Assembly (NCBI GenBank): GCA_905479075.1
Contig: CAJQLA010000013.1
Location: 1-56,269, forward strand
Direction: 5' to 3'
From: an uncultured Gammaproteobacteria bacterium
GTDB taxonomy: Bacteria; Pseudomonadota; Gammaproteobacteria; Nitrosococcales; Methylophagaceae
Length of the DNA stretch: 56,269 bases
Made by a program: the position numbers and the translations under genes. This document shows, in pieces, positions 9,265-20,407 of the stretch (position 1 is the stretch's first letter; every line of letters starts with the position of its first letter). Below the pieces are notes generated by a model. It ran no database searches. It saw only the letters and a program-made list of their open reading frames with translations, and was not told where the DNA came from.

Positions 9265-9862
9265 AACCATTTTTAAAGAACACTTCTTCTAAGGGTAACT
9301 GGCCTGAGCGTGGCCTGGCTTCTTCTAGCTTTTTGCCAACAGTAATCATCATGGTAATAATGTGGTCGTGAGGAAGTCCTATAATTCGAGCTACACTATC
9401 GAAATCAAAGCCATCCATTGGGCAACTGTCATAACCCATTTCTTTAGCCATTAACATAAGGTTCATCGCCGCTATACTGGTAGAACGTATACATTCATCA
9501 CGTTGGGCTTGGTGGTGATTGGTATAGTAGTTTTCAATGGCAGGCAATAAGAAGTTTTGTACATCCTCTGGTGCATAACGCCAATAGCGTTCAGGTTGTT
9601 TCTCCCAAGCATTTAAGTCAGCACATAGCACTAATAAGAGCGATGCATCTGTTACCTGTGCTTGTCCCCAGCTTGCTTCTCGTATTTGTGTGCGCTTGAC
9701 TTTATCTTCAACCTGAATGAAACGCCAGTGTTGAATATTAAATGCAGTCGGAGATAAAATGACATGGCGCATGAGTTCTTCTATTTCAGATTCAGATATT
9801 GTGTGTTCTGGATCAAAATGTTTTATAGAACGGCGATTGACGATCGCATCCTTTATATTCAT
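9257..9862 (-). CDS. nitroreductase-family FMN oxidoreductase
   Basis: A 201-aa soluble flavoprotein of the nitroreductase family, which reduces nitro, quinone or related substrates with NAD(P)H. The N-terminal NRRSIKHFDP provides the Arg-rich FMN phosphate contact, SPTAFNIQHWRF matches the FMN-binding S-P-(S/T)-x-x-N-x-Q-P-W region, and GYDSCPMDGFD fits the C-terminal half. Its start lies 13 nt after the secretin-like gene, so it is probably the last gene of the purB operon. The physiological substrate is unknown. No terminator is visible; it ends inside the 3' end of the opposing cyclase gene. Confidence 0.92.
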   Translation of the reverse strand: MNIKDAIVNRRSIKHFDPEHTISESEIEELMRHVILSPTAFNIQHWRFIQVEDKVKRTQIREASWGQAQVTDASLLLVLCADLNAWEKQPERYWRYAPEDVQNFLLPAIENYYTNHHQAQRDECIRSTSIAAMNLMLMAKEMGYDSCPMDGFDFDSVARIIGLPHDHIITMMITVGKKLEEARPRSGQLPLEEVFFKNGFK

Positions 9863-9875
9863 AAAGTCTCTTTAC

Positions 9876-10673
9876 TTAGTGGGTTTGTTCTACTTTGATG
9901 TAGATAGATTGTTGTTTTTCTTTGTGGCTATGGTAACTGGTCGTATCTTGCTTTTTGATATTTTGTCGATTACTGATTTGCCCAATTTCTAACCATGAGC
10001 CAACTGGGCCTGAAACACTTGTTATCACTCGAGTATTAGTGATCGAGCCATAGTGTTTTTCCTGTTGGGAAAACATAGGGTGGATATCAACAATCACTTG
10101 GTTGTTAGGCAAAATTCTTGCGAGTGCTTCAAAGCCATTATTAAGGCTAATGTAGTAGGTTTGCGATTGGATAGCGAGACCGCCGTAATGTCTAAGGACT
10201 AAATATTGTTCTTGATGGGGAATATCTTCCCCCATTAATATTAGAATAGGTTTACCAGCGATCCCCACCGCTTTGTAGATTTGTTCTTTATTCTTACTAT
10301 CTTGGGTAGACCAGCTATCGACAGCAACATGACCAGATATATCACCATTTTCAACATGAATATCGCCACCTAAATGTGTATTTTTCCTATCACTTATAGA
10401 ATCGTAACTACGAAGAACGCTAATCTCAATACGTTGTGGCGGAACATCTAATTTATTGAGTAATTGTTTTATATTTTCGATTTCAGCTCGTTCAGCTTTG
10501 ATGATAAGTACATTATTAAAAGCTCTCGCTGTCGCATTATCTGACAAAAAAGCTTGTATTTCAGGCAGGATTTCAGTTGGTAGTCTATGGTTAACTTGGA
10601 TAGTTTCAATAACCTGATTAGCAAAGCTTAACTGGCTAAATACTAAGAAAATAGTAAATAGTAATTGCTTCAT
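9876..10673 (-). CDS. exported secretin-N (NolW-like) domain protein without a secretin barrel
   Basis: A 265-aa protein with a clear signal peptide (MKQLLFTIFLVFSQLSFA) and therefore periplasmic or outer-membrane associated. Residues about 20-90 resemble the short secretin N-domain: a beta-alpha pattern ending in LLNKLDVPPQRIEISV, as seen in PilQ/GspD-type proteins. The remainder has beta-rich stretches (VIVDIHPMF, SGPVGSWLEIGQI) similar to the protein-proximal part of secretins, but the protein is too short for a full gate. No pilus or type II genes are nearby. It overlaps the upstream gene by 4 nt (ATGA). Its function is unknown. Confidence 0.75.
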   Translation of the reverse strand: MKQLLFTIFLVFSQLSFANQVIETIQVNHRLPTEILPEIQAFLSDNATARAFNNVLIIKAERAEIENIKQLLNKLDVPPQRIEISVLRSYDSISDRKNTHLGGDIHVENGDISGHVAVDSWSTQDSKNKEQIYKAVGIAGKPILILMGEDIPHQEQYLVLRHYGGLAIQSQTYYISLNNGFEALARILPNNQVIVDIHPMFSQQEKHYGSITNTRVITSVSGPVGSWLEIGQISNRQNIKKQDTTSYHSHKEKQQSIYIKVEQTH

Positions 10674-11175
10674 ATATTCAGTCGCCGTAACGAAATATCA
10701 GGGGTACTTTGTTCCCAAATTGTATCGAATTTTCGCTGAAAATCACGCACTTCAGCAGGCACGTTAAGGCCTGCTTTGCCTTCATAACGGTTAGTTGACT
10801 GACAAGATAAGTAGCAATCGTCATCAATAATTAAAAACGATTGTGTTAATTCTTGGTGCTTACGACTAACGATATTAATTTTTATAGAGCTCGTTAATTT
10901 TTGAGCCAGTGGCAAAAGTTGATGTCCAGATGCTACATTTTCCTGACTGCTATGAATGGCAAATAAGATTCGCGTTTTATCACTTCGTCTTGCAAAATCA
11001 CTTAAATAAGATACGACATTTGGATCGTCAAACAAAGTGTTATCAATGCTTTTACCAAAAAAGCAGATTTGTTTTTTTGCTTTTTGCAGCAGTTCAACAC
11101 CAAGAGATTTATAGTGTTCTCGACTATCAAACTGAATAGTTTGCTTCGGTTTGTCAGATGAAGTCGTCGTCGTCA

Positions 11176-11176
<1 letters not shown>
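10670..11176 (-). CDS. conserved hypothetical, phospholipase-D-like fold possible (DUF7931-like)
   Basis: A 168-aa protein without signal or membrane segment. The layout, a strand/helix core with QICFFGKSIDNTLFDD near residue 37 and SFLIIDDDCYLSCQSTNRYEG near 115-135, resembles PLD-like half domains, but the HxKxxxxD catalytic motif is absent. I associate it with the uncharacterised DUF7931 family, from memory and with moderate certainty. Its ATG overlaps the purB stop by one base (TAATG) and its stop overlaps the next start by 4 nt, so it is translated in line with purB. Confidence 0.7.
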
Positions 11177-12609
<1,433 letters not shown>

Positions 12610-12637
12610 GTGGGATTGTTGGTTTTAAGGTAAAATA

Positions 12638-15205
12638 ATGAGCTTACTATTACACTTTGGAGAAAACTGCGTGTTAAGCGATTATCAAAACCATGTTGAA
12701 GAACGTGCACAACAAGGACTACCAGCTTTACCATTGGATGCTGAACAAGTTACATCTTTAGTTGAGATGTTAAAGCAAGACATTACCAATGATACTGCAC
12801 AGTTACTTGATTTGCTTATTCATCGTGTACCACCAGGTGTTGATCAAGCAGCTTATGTAAAGGCAGGATTCTTGGCTGATGTAGCGAAAACTAATGTGCA
12901 ATGTCCAGTCATAGACGCTGTGAAAGCGACTGAGTTATTAGGCACCATGATGGGTGGTTATAACATTCAACCACTAATAGATTTGCTTGATTTTGATAAT
13001 ACAGCCGAAGCAGCTGAAAAAGCGTTATCAAAGACATTACTTGTTTATGATGCATATCACGATGTAGTAGAAAAATCGAAACATAATGGCTATGCTAAAC
13101 GTGTTGTAGAAGCATGGGCTAATGCCGAATGGTTTACTAACAGAAAAGCATTACCAGAAAGCATCACGGTCACCGTTTTTAAAGTACCTGGTGAAACCAA
13201 TACTGACGACTTGTCGCCAGCAACAGATGCTTGGAGTCGTCCTGATATTCCGCTGCACGCTAAAGCGATGTTAGTGAGCAAAATGCCTGATGGTTTAGAG
13301 CTGATCGAACAGTTAAAAGAAAAAGGGCACCCACTGGCTTATGTTGGTGACGTGGTCGGAACAGGGTCTTCTCGTAAGTCAGCTATTAACTCTGTGCTAT
13401 GGCATATGGGCCATGATATTCCTTTTGTACCTAATAAACGCCAAGGCGGTGTTATTTTAGGCGGCAATATAGCACCTATTTTCTTTAATACAGCTGAGGA
13501 TTCAGGTGCGTTGCCTATCGAGTGTGATGTGCAAGCCATGAATACTGGAGATGTGATAACGATACAACCATACGCTGGCATCATCACAAAAGAAGCTGGC
13601 GAAGTTATTGCCGAATTCAAAATGAAACCGACTACATTGGCTGATGAAGTACGAGCGGGTGGTCGTATACCTTTGATCATTGGTCGTGGTTTGACTGATA
13701 GAGCGAGAGAAACTTTAAATTTACCTGCCTCTGATATATTTGTCCGACCTGTTGCTCCTGATGACACGGGTAAAGGCTTTACCTTGGCACAGAAGATAGT
13801 AGGCCGTGCCTGTGGTATTGATGGTGTGAGACCAGGTACTTATTGCGAACCTAAAGTCACTACAGTTGGCTCGCAAGATACAACAGGTGCCATGACACGT
13901 GATGAGTTAAAAGAGTTAGCTTGTTTAGGTTTTTCTGCAGATTTGGTTATGCAGTCTTTTTGCCATACAGCCGCCTATCCAAAACCTGTTGATATTAAAT
14001 TACAGCATGAGTTGCCTGATTTTATTAGTACACGTGCGGGTGTGTCGTTACGTCCTGGTGATGGGGTTATCCATTCATGGCTAAACCGTATGATTTTGCC
14101 TGATACAGTGGGTACAGGCGGTGATTCACATACACGTTTCCCTATCGGTATCAGTTTTCCAGCAGGCTCTGGCTTAGTGGCCTTTGGTGCAGCATTGGGT
14201 GTGATGCCAATTGATATGCCAGAATCAGTTCTTGTTCGCTTTAAAGGGGAAATGCAGCCGGGTATTACTTTACGTGATTTGGTGAATGCCATTCCTTACG
14301 CCGCTATTCAAAAAGGCTTGCTCACTGTTGAAAAGAAAGGTAAGAAAAATATTTTCAACGGCCGAGTCCTTGAGATCGAAGGCTTGCCTGATCTGAAAGT
14401 AGAACAAGCGTTTGAGTTATCTGATGCATCAGCTGAACGATCAGCTAATGGTTGTACAGTGCATTTAAATAAAGAACCTATTATTGAGTTCTTAAAATCA
14501 AATATTGCTTTGTTAGAGTGGATGATTGCGGGCGGCTATGAAGATGCTCGTAGCTTGCAAAGACGCATCGATGCAATGAAAGGATGGTTAGACGATCCGC
14601 AGCTTTTAGAGCGTGATGATGATGCCGAATATGCTGAAATTATTGAAATTGATTTAGCTACAATTACGGAACCATTATTGGCTTGCCCAAATGATCCAGA
14701 TGACATTAAACCGTTATCAGAACTGGCTGGGACTGAGGTTGATGAGGTGTTTATTGGTTCGTGTATGACAAATATCGGACATTATCGTGCGGCAGGAAAG
14801 GTATTAGAGAATTTAGGTAATTTACCGACTAAATTATGGGTCGCGCCACCAACGAGAATGGATCAACATCAATTATCGGAAGAGGGTATATACAGTATAT
14901 TTGGGCGTGTAGGTGCACGGATTGAAAAGCCTGGCTGTTCTCTTTGCATGGGTAACCAAGCTCGCGTAGCGGATGGTGCTACCGTGGTGTCGACATCAAC
15001 TAGAAACTTCCCTAATCGTTTAGGTAACGGTGCAGATGTGTATTTATCCTCTGCTGAATTAGCTGCAGTCGTCGCCAGTATCGGACGCTTACCAACGGTT
15101 GCCGAATATCAAGAAAAAGTAATGGGTATTGAACCCATGTCAGCGGATATTTATCGTTATCTGAATTTTAATGAAATGGATGAATATGCAGCATCTGTTG
15201 ATTAG
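12638..15205 (+). CDS. acnB: aconitate hydratase B
   Basis: TCA-cycle [4Fe-4S] aconitase, bifunctional with 2-methylisocitrate dehydration in many bacteria. The 855-aa length fits AcnB (about 865 aa), with the swivel-like domain preceding the catalytic core, the reverse of AcnA. Cluster ligands lie in [11 protein letters not shown] and [23 protein letters not shown] is another core motif. AAGG lies 7 nt before the ATG. The gene diverges from purB and ends in a strong terminator. AcnB can also act as an iron-responsive RNA-binding protein in E. coli; nothing here shows that directly. Confidence 0.98.
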   Translation: MSLLLHFGENCVLSDYQNHVEERAQQGLPALPLDAEQVTSLVEMLKQDITNDTAQLLDLLIHRVPPGVDQAAYVKAGFLADVAKTNVQCPVIDAVKATELLGTMMGGYNIQPLIDLLDFDNTAEAAEKALSKTLLVYDAYHDVVEKSKHNGYAKRVVEAWANAEWFTNRKALPESITVTVFKVPGETNTDDLSPATDAWSRPDIPLHAKAMLVSKMPDGLELIEQLKEKGHPLAYVGDVVGTGSSRKSAINSVLWHMGHDIPFVPNKRQGGVILGGNIAPIFFNTAEDSGALPIECDVQAMNTGDVITIQPYAGIITKEAGEVIAEFKMKPTTLADEVRAGGRIPLIIGRGLTDRARETLNLPASDIFVRPVAPDDTGKGFTLAQKIVGRACGIDGVRPGTYCEPKVTTVGSQDTTGAMTRDELKELACLGFSADLVMQSFCHTAAYPKPVDIKLQHELPDFISTRAGVSLRPGDGVIHSWLNRMILPDTVGTGGDSHTRFPIGISFPAGSGLVAFGAALGVMPIDMPESVLVRFKGEMQPGITLRDLVNAIPYAAIQKGLLTVEKKGKKNIFNGRVLEIEGLPDLKVEQAFELSDASAERSANGCTVHLNKEPIIEFLKSNIALLEWMIAGGYEDARSLQRRIDAMKGWLDDPQLLERDDDAEYAEIIEIDLATITEPLLACPNDPDDIKPLSELAGTEVDEVFIGSCMTNIGHYRAAGKVLENLGNLPTKLWVAPPTRMDQHQLSEEGIYSIFGRVGARIEKPGCSLCMGNQARVADGATVVSTSTRNFPNRLGNGADVYLSSAELAAVVASIGRLPTVAEYQEKVMGIEPMSADIYRYLNFNEMDEYAASVD

Positions 15206-15228
15206 TCTGTCACTTTGATTTTACTTTT

Positions 15229-15260
15229 AAAAAGGCTGTTTGTGAAAAACAGCCTTTTTT
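15229..15260 (+). terminator. Rho-independent terminator of acnB
   Basis: A 13-bp stem (AAAAAGGCTGTTT at 15229-15241, complement at 15247-15259) with a 5-nt loop runs into a T6 tract. The next gene starts just beyond, so its transcription depends on read-through or a promoter inside acnB. Confidence 0.9.
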
Positions 15261-15272
15261 ATGGGAGATAGT

Positions 15273-15980
15273 ATGAGTACAACTATACAAATCATACCGG
15301 CATTTAACCTAGCATTGGCATTCGTACCCGTCATTGCTGTTTTTTGGCTTTTATATCATTGGTCTCTCGACTTAACTAATGCGGTCTATGCAATCGTTAG
15401 AATGTTGATCCAATTGTTATTAGTGGGTTATTTGTTGACCACTATTTTTAAATCAGAGAGTGTTTGGTTGGTCGTTGCTGTGCTGATTGTGATGGTAACT
15501 GCAGCAAGCTGGATTGCACTCGGTACAGTCAAGTCGCAACGGTTACAGCTTTATAAATATACCTTGTATTCAGTCGTGTTAGGAGGTGGATTTACTTTAG
15601 CATTGGTTACGCAAAGCGTCATTACGCTAGAACCTTGGTTTGAAGCTAAATATATGATCCCTTTAGCAGGCATGATATTCGCTAATTCTATGAACAGTAT
15701 CAGTTTAGCTGCGGAACGATTACATGCGGAACGAGCGCGTGATGTTCCCTACGATAAGGCTAGAAATATGGCATTCCAAGCGGCATTTATACCTGTTATC
15801 AATTCTATGTTTGCTGTGGGACTCGTCGCTCTGCCAGGGATGATGACAGGACAGATACTATCAGGAGTGTCACCGATAGTAGCAGCGCATTATCAAATTG
15901 TGGTCATGTGTATGATTTTTGGTTCAGCAGGCTTATCTACCGCACTATTTCTAAAAATGGCAAAGCCATTGTTGGATTAA
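15273..15980 (+). CDS. FetB-like (UPF0014/YbbM) membrane permease
   Basis: A 235-aa integral membrane protein with about seven hydrophobic segments, related to the FetB/YbbM permease of the FetAB ABC exporter implicated in iron homeostasis. Family features are the MIPLAGMIFANSMNSISLAA segment and the C-terminal VALPGMMTGQILSGVSP. The start at 15273 is preferred because GGGAGA lies 4 nt upstream; an in-frame ATG at 15261 has no ribosome site and lies in the terminator tail. No FetA-type ATPase is adjacent, so the ATPase is elsewhere or the protein works alone. It overlaps hflD by 4 bp at the 3' ends. Confidence 0.88.
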   Translation: MSTTIQIIPAFNLALAFVPVIAVFWLLYHWSLDLTNAVYAIVRMLIQLLLVGYLLTTIFKSESVWLVVAVLIVMVTAASWIALGTVKSQRLQLYKYTLYSVVLGGGFTLALVTQSVITLEPWFEAKYMIPLAGMIFANSMNSISLAAERLHAERARDVPYDKARNMAFQAAFIPVINSMFAVGLVALPGMMTGQILSGVSPIVAAHYQIVVMCMIFGSAGLSTALFLKMAKPLLD

Positions 15981-16609
15981 AGTGATTTCTCTAGTGCTTC
16001 AACAACTTCAATAATTTTTTTCGCCTGAAAGACAAACTGCCAACGTCGCCCACCTTTTTGTCGCCATATTACAGCGGCCCGAATAGCCGCCAATAATAAA
16101 GCACGAATTAAATTGGCATTAGCAGAACTTTCCAAATAATCAGCTTCACCGTGCACTTCGATAATTGGAATGAGGTTACTAACCGTTTTTTTATAAATAT
16201 CAGCAAGTCGAGCGATGATTTGAGGATTGTTGATTTCGCCAAAATATTCAATTTGTTGGGGAAGTTGATCGAGCTCACGACTAATAACATCCATCACAGG
16301 AGAATATTTTTCTAATTGCCGTTCCAGACGAATGACATTCACTGCATACTGTAACTGCGTTATTTGACCGGTATTTTTACGCTCTACCAGTTGAATTCTT
16401 AATTGTTCGATTCCTGTAGTTAAGTTTGATAAGCCACCATAAACATCTTCAGTGGTATCAGCATCCGTCACAAGTAAACTGGAAAGTAAGGTTGTTACAT
16501 CATCCTGATGGGCTTTACCACTTACTGCAATATTGTGGACCAAATGAACAGCCTGGATTACTGCTGACAAAGCGATAGTGCGATCACGTTCTTGCGTGGA
16601 GAAAGTCAT
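15977..16609 (-). CDS. hflD: high-frequency lysogenization protein HflD homolog
   Basis: A 210-aa all-helical protein, peripheral to the inner membrane; in E. coli it binds phage lambda CII and affects lysogenisation. The start [20 protein letters not shown] matches the family opening, and the ATG at 16609 overlaps the mnmA stop by 4 nt (ATGA); the longer frame reading upstream is an artefact. [12 protein letters not shown] and [19 protein letters not shown] are typical. The order nudJ-mnmA-hflD is as in E. coli, though purB does not follow directly here. Its normal role in an organism without lambda-like phage is not settled. Confidence 0.94.
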   Translation of the reverse strand: MTFSTQERDRTIALSAVIQAVHLVHNIAVSGKAHQDDVTTLLSSLLVTDADTTEDVYGGLSNLTTGIEQLRIQLVERKNTGQITQLQYAVNVIRLERQLEKYSPVMDVISRELDQLPQQIEYFGEINNPQIIARLADIYKKTVSNLIPIIEVHGEADYLESSANANLIRALLLAAIRAAVIWRQKGGRRWQFVFQAKKIIEVVEALEKSL

Positions 16610-17709
16610 GGGTGAAGGCCCGGCGCATCTGTTTGCGTAATAATACCGCCACCTAAGCAATTATCATCTTGATAGAACACTACAGATTGCCCAGGTGTTA
16701 CTGCGCGTTGTGGTTGTTCAAATTTGACATGAATATCGCCATTTTTATCCTGAGTAATCTCACAGTCTTGGTCAGGTTGTCGATATCGTGTTTTCGCTGT
16801 AGCTTTAAAGGGGAATACTGGCGGCTCTCCCGCTACCCACGTTAATTGTTGCGCTATTAATGACTGGCTATGTAACCAAGGGTGATCACCTTGTACAACG
16901 TAAAGAATTTTGTTTTTCATATCCTTACCAGCAACAAACCATGGTTCACCGCTACCATCTTTACGGCCACCGATACCAAGACCTTGTCGTTGTCCTAAGG
17001 TGTAATACATTAAGCCATTATGCTCACCGATCAGTTCACCTTCGGGTGTGCGCATTTCACCAGGCTGGGCCGGAATATAGCGGCTTAGGAATTCTCGGAA
17101 TCGACGTTCACCAATAAAACAAATACCTGTACTGTCTTTTTTATCATGGGTAATGAACCCCGCTTGTTCTGCGATTCTACGGACTTCAGGTTTAGGTAAT
17201 TCACCTAAAGGAAATAGTGTTCTGGATAATTGTTTTTGGCCGAGTGTATATAAAAAATAGCTCTGATCTTTATTATGATCTAAACCTTTTAGTAAGCAAT
17301 AGGTATCACCCCGTTTTTCTACTCGTGCATAATGTCCAGTAGCTATCATATAGCCACCTAATTCCATAGCATGGTCTAAAAAAGCTTTAAATTTTATTTC
17401 TCGATTACACAAAATATCTGGGTTGGGCGTACGACCAGCTCTATACTCATCTAGGAAGTGTTTAAAGACATGGTCCCAATATTCCATGGCAAAGTTGGCT
17501 TCATTAAATGGAATACCGATAGTGTCAGCGACAGAGTTGGCATCGTCGCGATCATCCTCAATCGTACATTCACTTTCATCTGCAAAATCGACCCAGTTTT
17601 TCATAAACAACCCTTCAACATTATGTCCTTGCTGTTGAAGCAATAAAGCTGCGACTGAAGAATCAACACCACCAGAAAGACCGACAATAGTTTTGTTTGA
17701 ATTAGACAT
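16606..17709 (-). CDS. mnmA: tRNA-specific 2-thiouridylase MnmA
   Basis: Thiolates U34 of tRNA Lys, Glu and Gln using ATP and sulfur relayed from the Tus proteins. 367 aa, normal length. The PP-loop [15 protein letters not shown] lies at residues 9-23. The catalytic cysteines are in [11 protein letters not shown] and [10 protein letters not shown], and [19 protein letters not shown] is a family hallmark. It starts 2 nt after the nudJ stop and overlaps hflD by 4 nt, so it is the third member of the rluE-nudJ-mnmA-hflD operon. Confidence 0.97.
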   Translation of the reverse strand: MSNSNKTIVGLSGGVDSSVAALLLQQQGHNVEGLFMKNWVDFADESECTIEDDRDDANSVADTIGIPFNEANFAMEYWDHVFKHFLDEYRAGRTPNPDILCNREIKFKAFLDHAMELGGYMIATGHYARVEKRGDTYCLLKGLDHNKDQSYFLYTLGQKQLSRTLFPLGELPKPEVRRIAEQAGFITHDKKDSTGICFIGERRFREFLSRYIPAQPGEMRTPEGELIGEHNGLMYYTLGQRQGLGIGGRKDGSGEPWFVAGKDMKNKILYVVQGDHPWLHSQSLIAQQLTWVAGEPPVFPFKATAKTRYRQPDQDCEITQDKNGDIHVKFEQPQRAVTPGQSVVFYQDDNCLGGGIITQTDAPGLHP

Positions 17710-17711
17710 GG

Positions 17712-18152
17712 TTAATTATGTAATAAAGTAAGCGGGTAGCGTTGTCCGGAAAGGTAGTCGTTTAAGCAGTCCATTACAAGTGGACTTCTCATTTCATTTT
17801 TCCTGGCACTTAATTGTTCATAAGTCAGCCAAATAGCTTGTTCTATTTCAGAGTCAAGTGCTTGGTCAGAGTTATGTTCAATAGCTTGTCCAGTGAAGCA
17901 AAATCGGATATAGGTGTCATCTGAACCGGGAAGTTGCCAACGATAAATACCGGTTAAAAATTCGGGTTGAAATAACCAGGCCGTTTCTTCCTGTGTTTCA
18001 CGTATAGTGGCCTTAATTAGGCTTTCTCCTGCTTCGAGGTGCCCGGCTGGTTGATTGAGCGTCAGCTTGCCGTCGATTATTTCTTCGACCATTAGAAAAT
18101 GTTGGTTTTGTTCGATTATCGCGGCGACGGTTGTTCTTGGAGTCCAAATCAT
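17712..18152 (-). CDS. nudJ: Nudix phosphatase NudJ
   Basis: A 146-aa Nudix hydrolase; E. coli NudJ acts on thiamine pyrophosphate intermediates and nucleoside di/triphosphates. The Nudix box is complete (GHLEAGES through RETQEETAW), and the C-terminal [12 protein letters not shown] matches NudJ. The N-terminus [12 protein letters not shown] aligns with E. coli NudJ, supporting the ATG at 18152 although no ribosome site is visible. This start is buried 140 nt inside the rluE frame, so translation probably depends on ribosomes arriving from rluE or on internal initiation. Confidence 0.95.
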   Translation of the reverse strand: MIWTPRTTVAAIIEQNQHFLMVEEIIDGKLTLNQPAGHLEAGESLIKATIRETQEETAWLFQPEFLTGIYRWQLPGSDDTYIRFCFTGQAIEHNSDQALDSEIEQAIWLTYEQLSARKNEMRSPLVMDCLNDYLSGQRYPLTLLHN

Positions 18153-18711
18153 CGACAGATTTTATCATGGACGGGGTATCTACTGTGCGCCATTTCCCGG
18201 GTGATAAACCATCTATTGTCCAATCACCTATTGCATACCTGATTAATCGCAGAGTAGGATGCCCAATGGCTGCGGTCATGCGCCGCACTTGGCGATTTTT
18301 TCCTTCTGAAATTTTAATTTCAAGCCATTGAGTTGGAATCGCTTGACGTTCTCTAATAGGCGGCGTTCTTGGCCAAACAGTTGGAGGCTCTATCAAACGA
18401 ATGCTAGCGGGCCGAGTTTTTCCATCTTTTAACTTAACACCTTGTCGTAGATTAGAGAGAGCAGTGTTGTCAGGTATGTTCTCTACTTGTACCCAATAAG
18501 TTTTTTCTAGTTTGTGTTTCGGATCGGTAATTTGATGTTGAAGTGCGCCATCAATCGTCAAAAGGATCAAGCCCTCACTATCTTTATCTAAACGTCCAGC
18601 GGCATAGAAGCCAGGCAGATTGATGAAATCCTTTAAGGTCTGCCGACCAGATTCATCGGTAAACTGGGTTAAAACGCCATAGGGTTTATTAAAGAGTAGG
18701 ATTTGATTCAT
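18013..18711 (-). CDS. rluE: 23S rRNA pseudouridine synthase RluE with 3' extension overlapping nudJ
   Basis: RsuA-family pseudouridine synthase (E. coli RluE modifies U2457 of 23S rRNA). The core is residues 1-178: [23 protein letters not shown] with catalytic Asp42, [19 protein letters not shown], and [12 protein letters not shown] 54-residue tail rich in Arg, Asn and Ser follows ([18 protein letters not shown]). Residues 187-232 are read from DNA that also encodes NudJ in another frame, a 140-nt overlap. The tail composition fits out-of-frame reading after loss of an earlier stop, or a basic RNA-binding appendage. The gene has no separate S4 domain, as in RluE. Confidence 0.93.
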   Translation of the reverse strand: MNQILLFNKPYGVLTQFTDESGRQTLKDFINLPGFYAAGRLDKDSEGLILLTIDGALQHQITDPKHKLEKTYWVQVENIPDNTALSNLRQGVKLKDGKTRPASIRLIEPPTVWPRTPPIRERQAIPTQWLEIKISEGKNRQVRRMTAAIGHPTLRLIRYAIGDWTIDGLSPGKWRTVDTPSMIKSVDDLDSKNNRRRDNRTKPTFSNGRRNNRRQADAQSTSRAPRSRRKPN

Positions 18712-18748
18712 AGTTTTTTTGTTTTATAGCCGTGGTTACAGTTCCGTT

Positions 18749-18778
18749 TTGAGTGGAAGCATTCCCTTATGTTAAAAT
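18749..18778 (+). promoter_or_regulatory. candidate promoter upstream of slyD
   Basis: TTGAGT (18749-18754) and TAAAAT (18773-18778) are separated by 18 bp, with a TG just upstream of the -10. The -10 contains the ATG of the tiny ORF that starts at 18777. If this promoter is used, that ATG cannot be translated from its transcript. Confidence 0.35.
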
Positions 18779-18929
18779 GTACAGCTTTATCGCGGTAGTA
18801 TCAGATATTTCTGGTGCTATTTTAGCATCACAGCTTACATGTGATTTAGCCGAAATGGTCTGCGTAGAACCTATTAGTTGTAGTGATTATGCTGCAGCTG
18901 TCATCAATGAATATAAGGAAAAAAAATGA
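18777..18929 (+). CDS. unrecognised 50-aa small ORF coupled to slyD
   Basis: A 50-codon frame opens with MYSFIAVVSDISGA and closes with DYAAAVINEYKEKK, ending in a TGA that overlaps the slyD ATG by 4 nt. Amino-acid content and codon choice look protein-like; it includes three Cys. There is no good ribosome site at 18777, and a possible -10 element overlaps this ATG. Translation might instead begin at an in-frame GTG (18753) or ATG (18855). I know no family for it. The arrangement would couple slyD translation to it. Confidence 0.4.
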   Translation: MYSFIAVVSDISGAILASQLTCDLAEMVCVEPISCSDYAAAVINEYKEKK

Positions 18930-19408
18930 AAGTTGCAGAAAAAATGGTTGTCGTTATTGACTACACATTAACAGACAATAATGGTGAAGTAATTGATACA
19001 TCTGAAGGGGCAGGACCTTTAGCTTATCTTCACGGTGCTGGTAATATAGTAGAAGGCCTTGAAGAAGCGTTAACGGGCAAAGAAGCGGGTGAACAAGTTA
19101 AAGTATCTATAGAGCCAGCCAAAGGCTACGGTGAGCGTCATGAAGACATGCAACAAGATGTGCCTAAAGAGTTATTTGGTGGCGTAGAAAATATTGAAGT
19201 AGGTATGCAATTTCAATCAGAAACGGATCAAGGCCCAGTCCTTGTGACAGTTGTAGCTATTACTGAAGAATTAGTCACTGTTGATGGTAATCATCCACTA
19301 GCAGGTGTTGATTTAAATTTCGATGTCACCATTCGTGAAATTCGCGAAGCAAATGAAGAAGAGCTAGCTCATGGTCATGTACATGGTGAAGGTGGACATC
19401 ACCACTAA
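18926..19408 (+). CDS. slyD: FKBP-type peptidyl-prolyl isomerase SlyD
   Basis: A 160-aa cytosolic prolyl isomerase and chaperone; in E. coli it also supplies nickel for hydrogenase maturation. The FKBP domain opens with VVVIDYTLTDNNGEVIDTS, the insert-in-flap domain lies at about 70-125, and PLAGVDLNFDVTI returns to the FKBP fold. The short His-rich tail HGHVHGEGGHHH is a plausible but reduced metal-binding tail compared with E. coli SlyD. An AAGGAAAA site precedes the ATG. A strong terminator follows. Confidence 0.95.
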   Translation: MKVAEKMVVVIDYTLTDNNGEVIDTSEGAGPLAYLHGAGNIVEGLEEALTGKEAGEQVKVSIEPAKGYGERHEDMQQDVPKELFGGVENIEVGMQFQSETDQGPVLVTVVAITEELVTVDGNHPLAGVDLNFDVTIREIREANEEELAHGHVHGEGGHHH

Positions 19409-19448
19409 AGCTGGTTTTTAAGGTATAGTAGTAGCGCTTTCAAAGATG

Positions 19449-19477
19449 AAAGACGGGCTTTTTAGTCCGTCTTTTTT
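19449..19477 (+). terminator. Rho-independent terminator of slyD
   Basis: An 11-bp stem (AAAGACGGGCT with AGTCCGTCTTT, one G-U pair) and a TTTT loop are followed by more T residues. It lies 40 nt after the slyD stop. Confidence 0.9.
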
Positions 19478-19500
19478 GTTTTACCGGTGATAGAAATAAA

Positions 19501-20400
19501 ATGACACACAAACACCTGAACGAGCAATTTGGCATAGATCAGCATTTACGCTTTGAATTAGAAAGCGAAGGCTTTGTGATGGCTACCTTATCGAATAAAT
19601 TTGGTTCTGCAAAAGTATCTATTTATGGTGGCCAAGTTGTTTCCTATCTGCCAGAAGGAGCTAAAGAGGATATTTTTTTCTTAAGTGAAAAAAATAGCTA
19701 CAGTGCTGGAAAAGCGATACGAGGTGGCATTCCTATTTGTTGGCCATGGTTTGGTGATGACTTCTCAGGTTATGGTAGACCCTCACATGGTTTTGCACGT
19801 AATCAACATTGGCAAGTCCATGACAGCGGTATCAATGATGACGGTGGCATTTATCTTTCTTTGTTACTAACAGATACTGAAAGCAGCTTAGGTGTATGGC
19901 CTTACCCATTTAACTTACTCTTAACGGTTAGCTTAACAGATAGCTTAGGGGTGGTTTTATCAACGACGAATACTGGTGATAAACCGTTCAAAATTAGCCA
20001 AGCACTGCATAGTTATGTCAAAGTGAGCGATATATCAAGCATTGTCGTAGAAGGCCTAGAAGGTAAACACTATCTCGATAAATTAGATGGCTTTTCTGAA
20101 AAAATACAAAATGAGAATGTGATAGTTACACAAGAAGTTGATCGTATTTATCAAGATGCACCTAAACAATTATTAATGAAAGATTCCGGATGTGATAGTA
20201 ACCTCGAAATTACCTCAGCTGGGAGTAAAACGACAGTTATCTGGAACCCTTGGCAGGATACAATTACTAACTTTCCAGATCTTGAGAAAAATAACTTTCG
20301 AGACTTTATTTGTATTGAAACGGCGAACGCTGCTAACGATATGGTGAACCTTGCTGCTGGTGAAAGTCATACAATGACGGCAAGTTACAAACTATTGTAA
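19501..20400 (+). CDS. D-hexose-6-phosphate mutarotase (YeaD-like)
   Basis: A 299-aa member of the aldose 1-epimerase superfamily, predicted to interconvert alpha and beta anomers of glucose-6-phosphate or related hexose phosphates in the cytosol. Diagnostic segments are GGQVVSYLP, IRGGIPICWPWFG, HGFARNQHW (catalytic His region), QALHSYV and VIWNPW. GGTGAT lies 9 nt before the ATG. It converges with nudF with 7 bp between stops and no visible terminator. Confidence 0.92.
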   Translation: MTHKHLNEQFGIDQHLRFELESEGFVMATLSNKFGSAKVSIYGGQVVSYLPEGAKEDIFFLSEKNSYSAGKAIRGGIPICWPWFGDDFSGYGRPSHGFARNQHWQVHDSGINDDGGIYLSLLLTDTESSLGVWPYPFNLLLTVSLTDSLGVVLSTTNTGDKPFKISQALHSYVKVSDISSIVVEGLEGKHYLDKLDGFSEKIQNENVIVTQEVDRIYQDAPKQLLMKDSGCDSNLEITSAGSKTTVIWNPWQDTITNFPDLEKNNFRDFICIETANAANDMVNLAAGESHTMTASYKLL

Positions 20401-20407
20401 TTTTTGT

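Noticed and set aside
13339..13767. Antisense 142-codon frame inside acnB
   Set aside because: It lies wholly within a strongly conserved coding gene, with no domain or start signal.
16610..16660. N-terminal extension of the HflD frame
   Set aside because: It lies inside mnmA; HflD homologs begin at [10 protein letters not shown], and the ATGA junction with mnmA supports the start at 16609.
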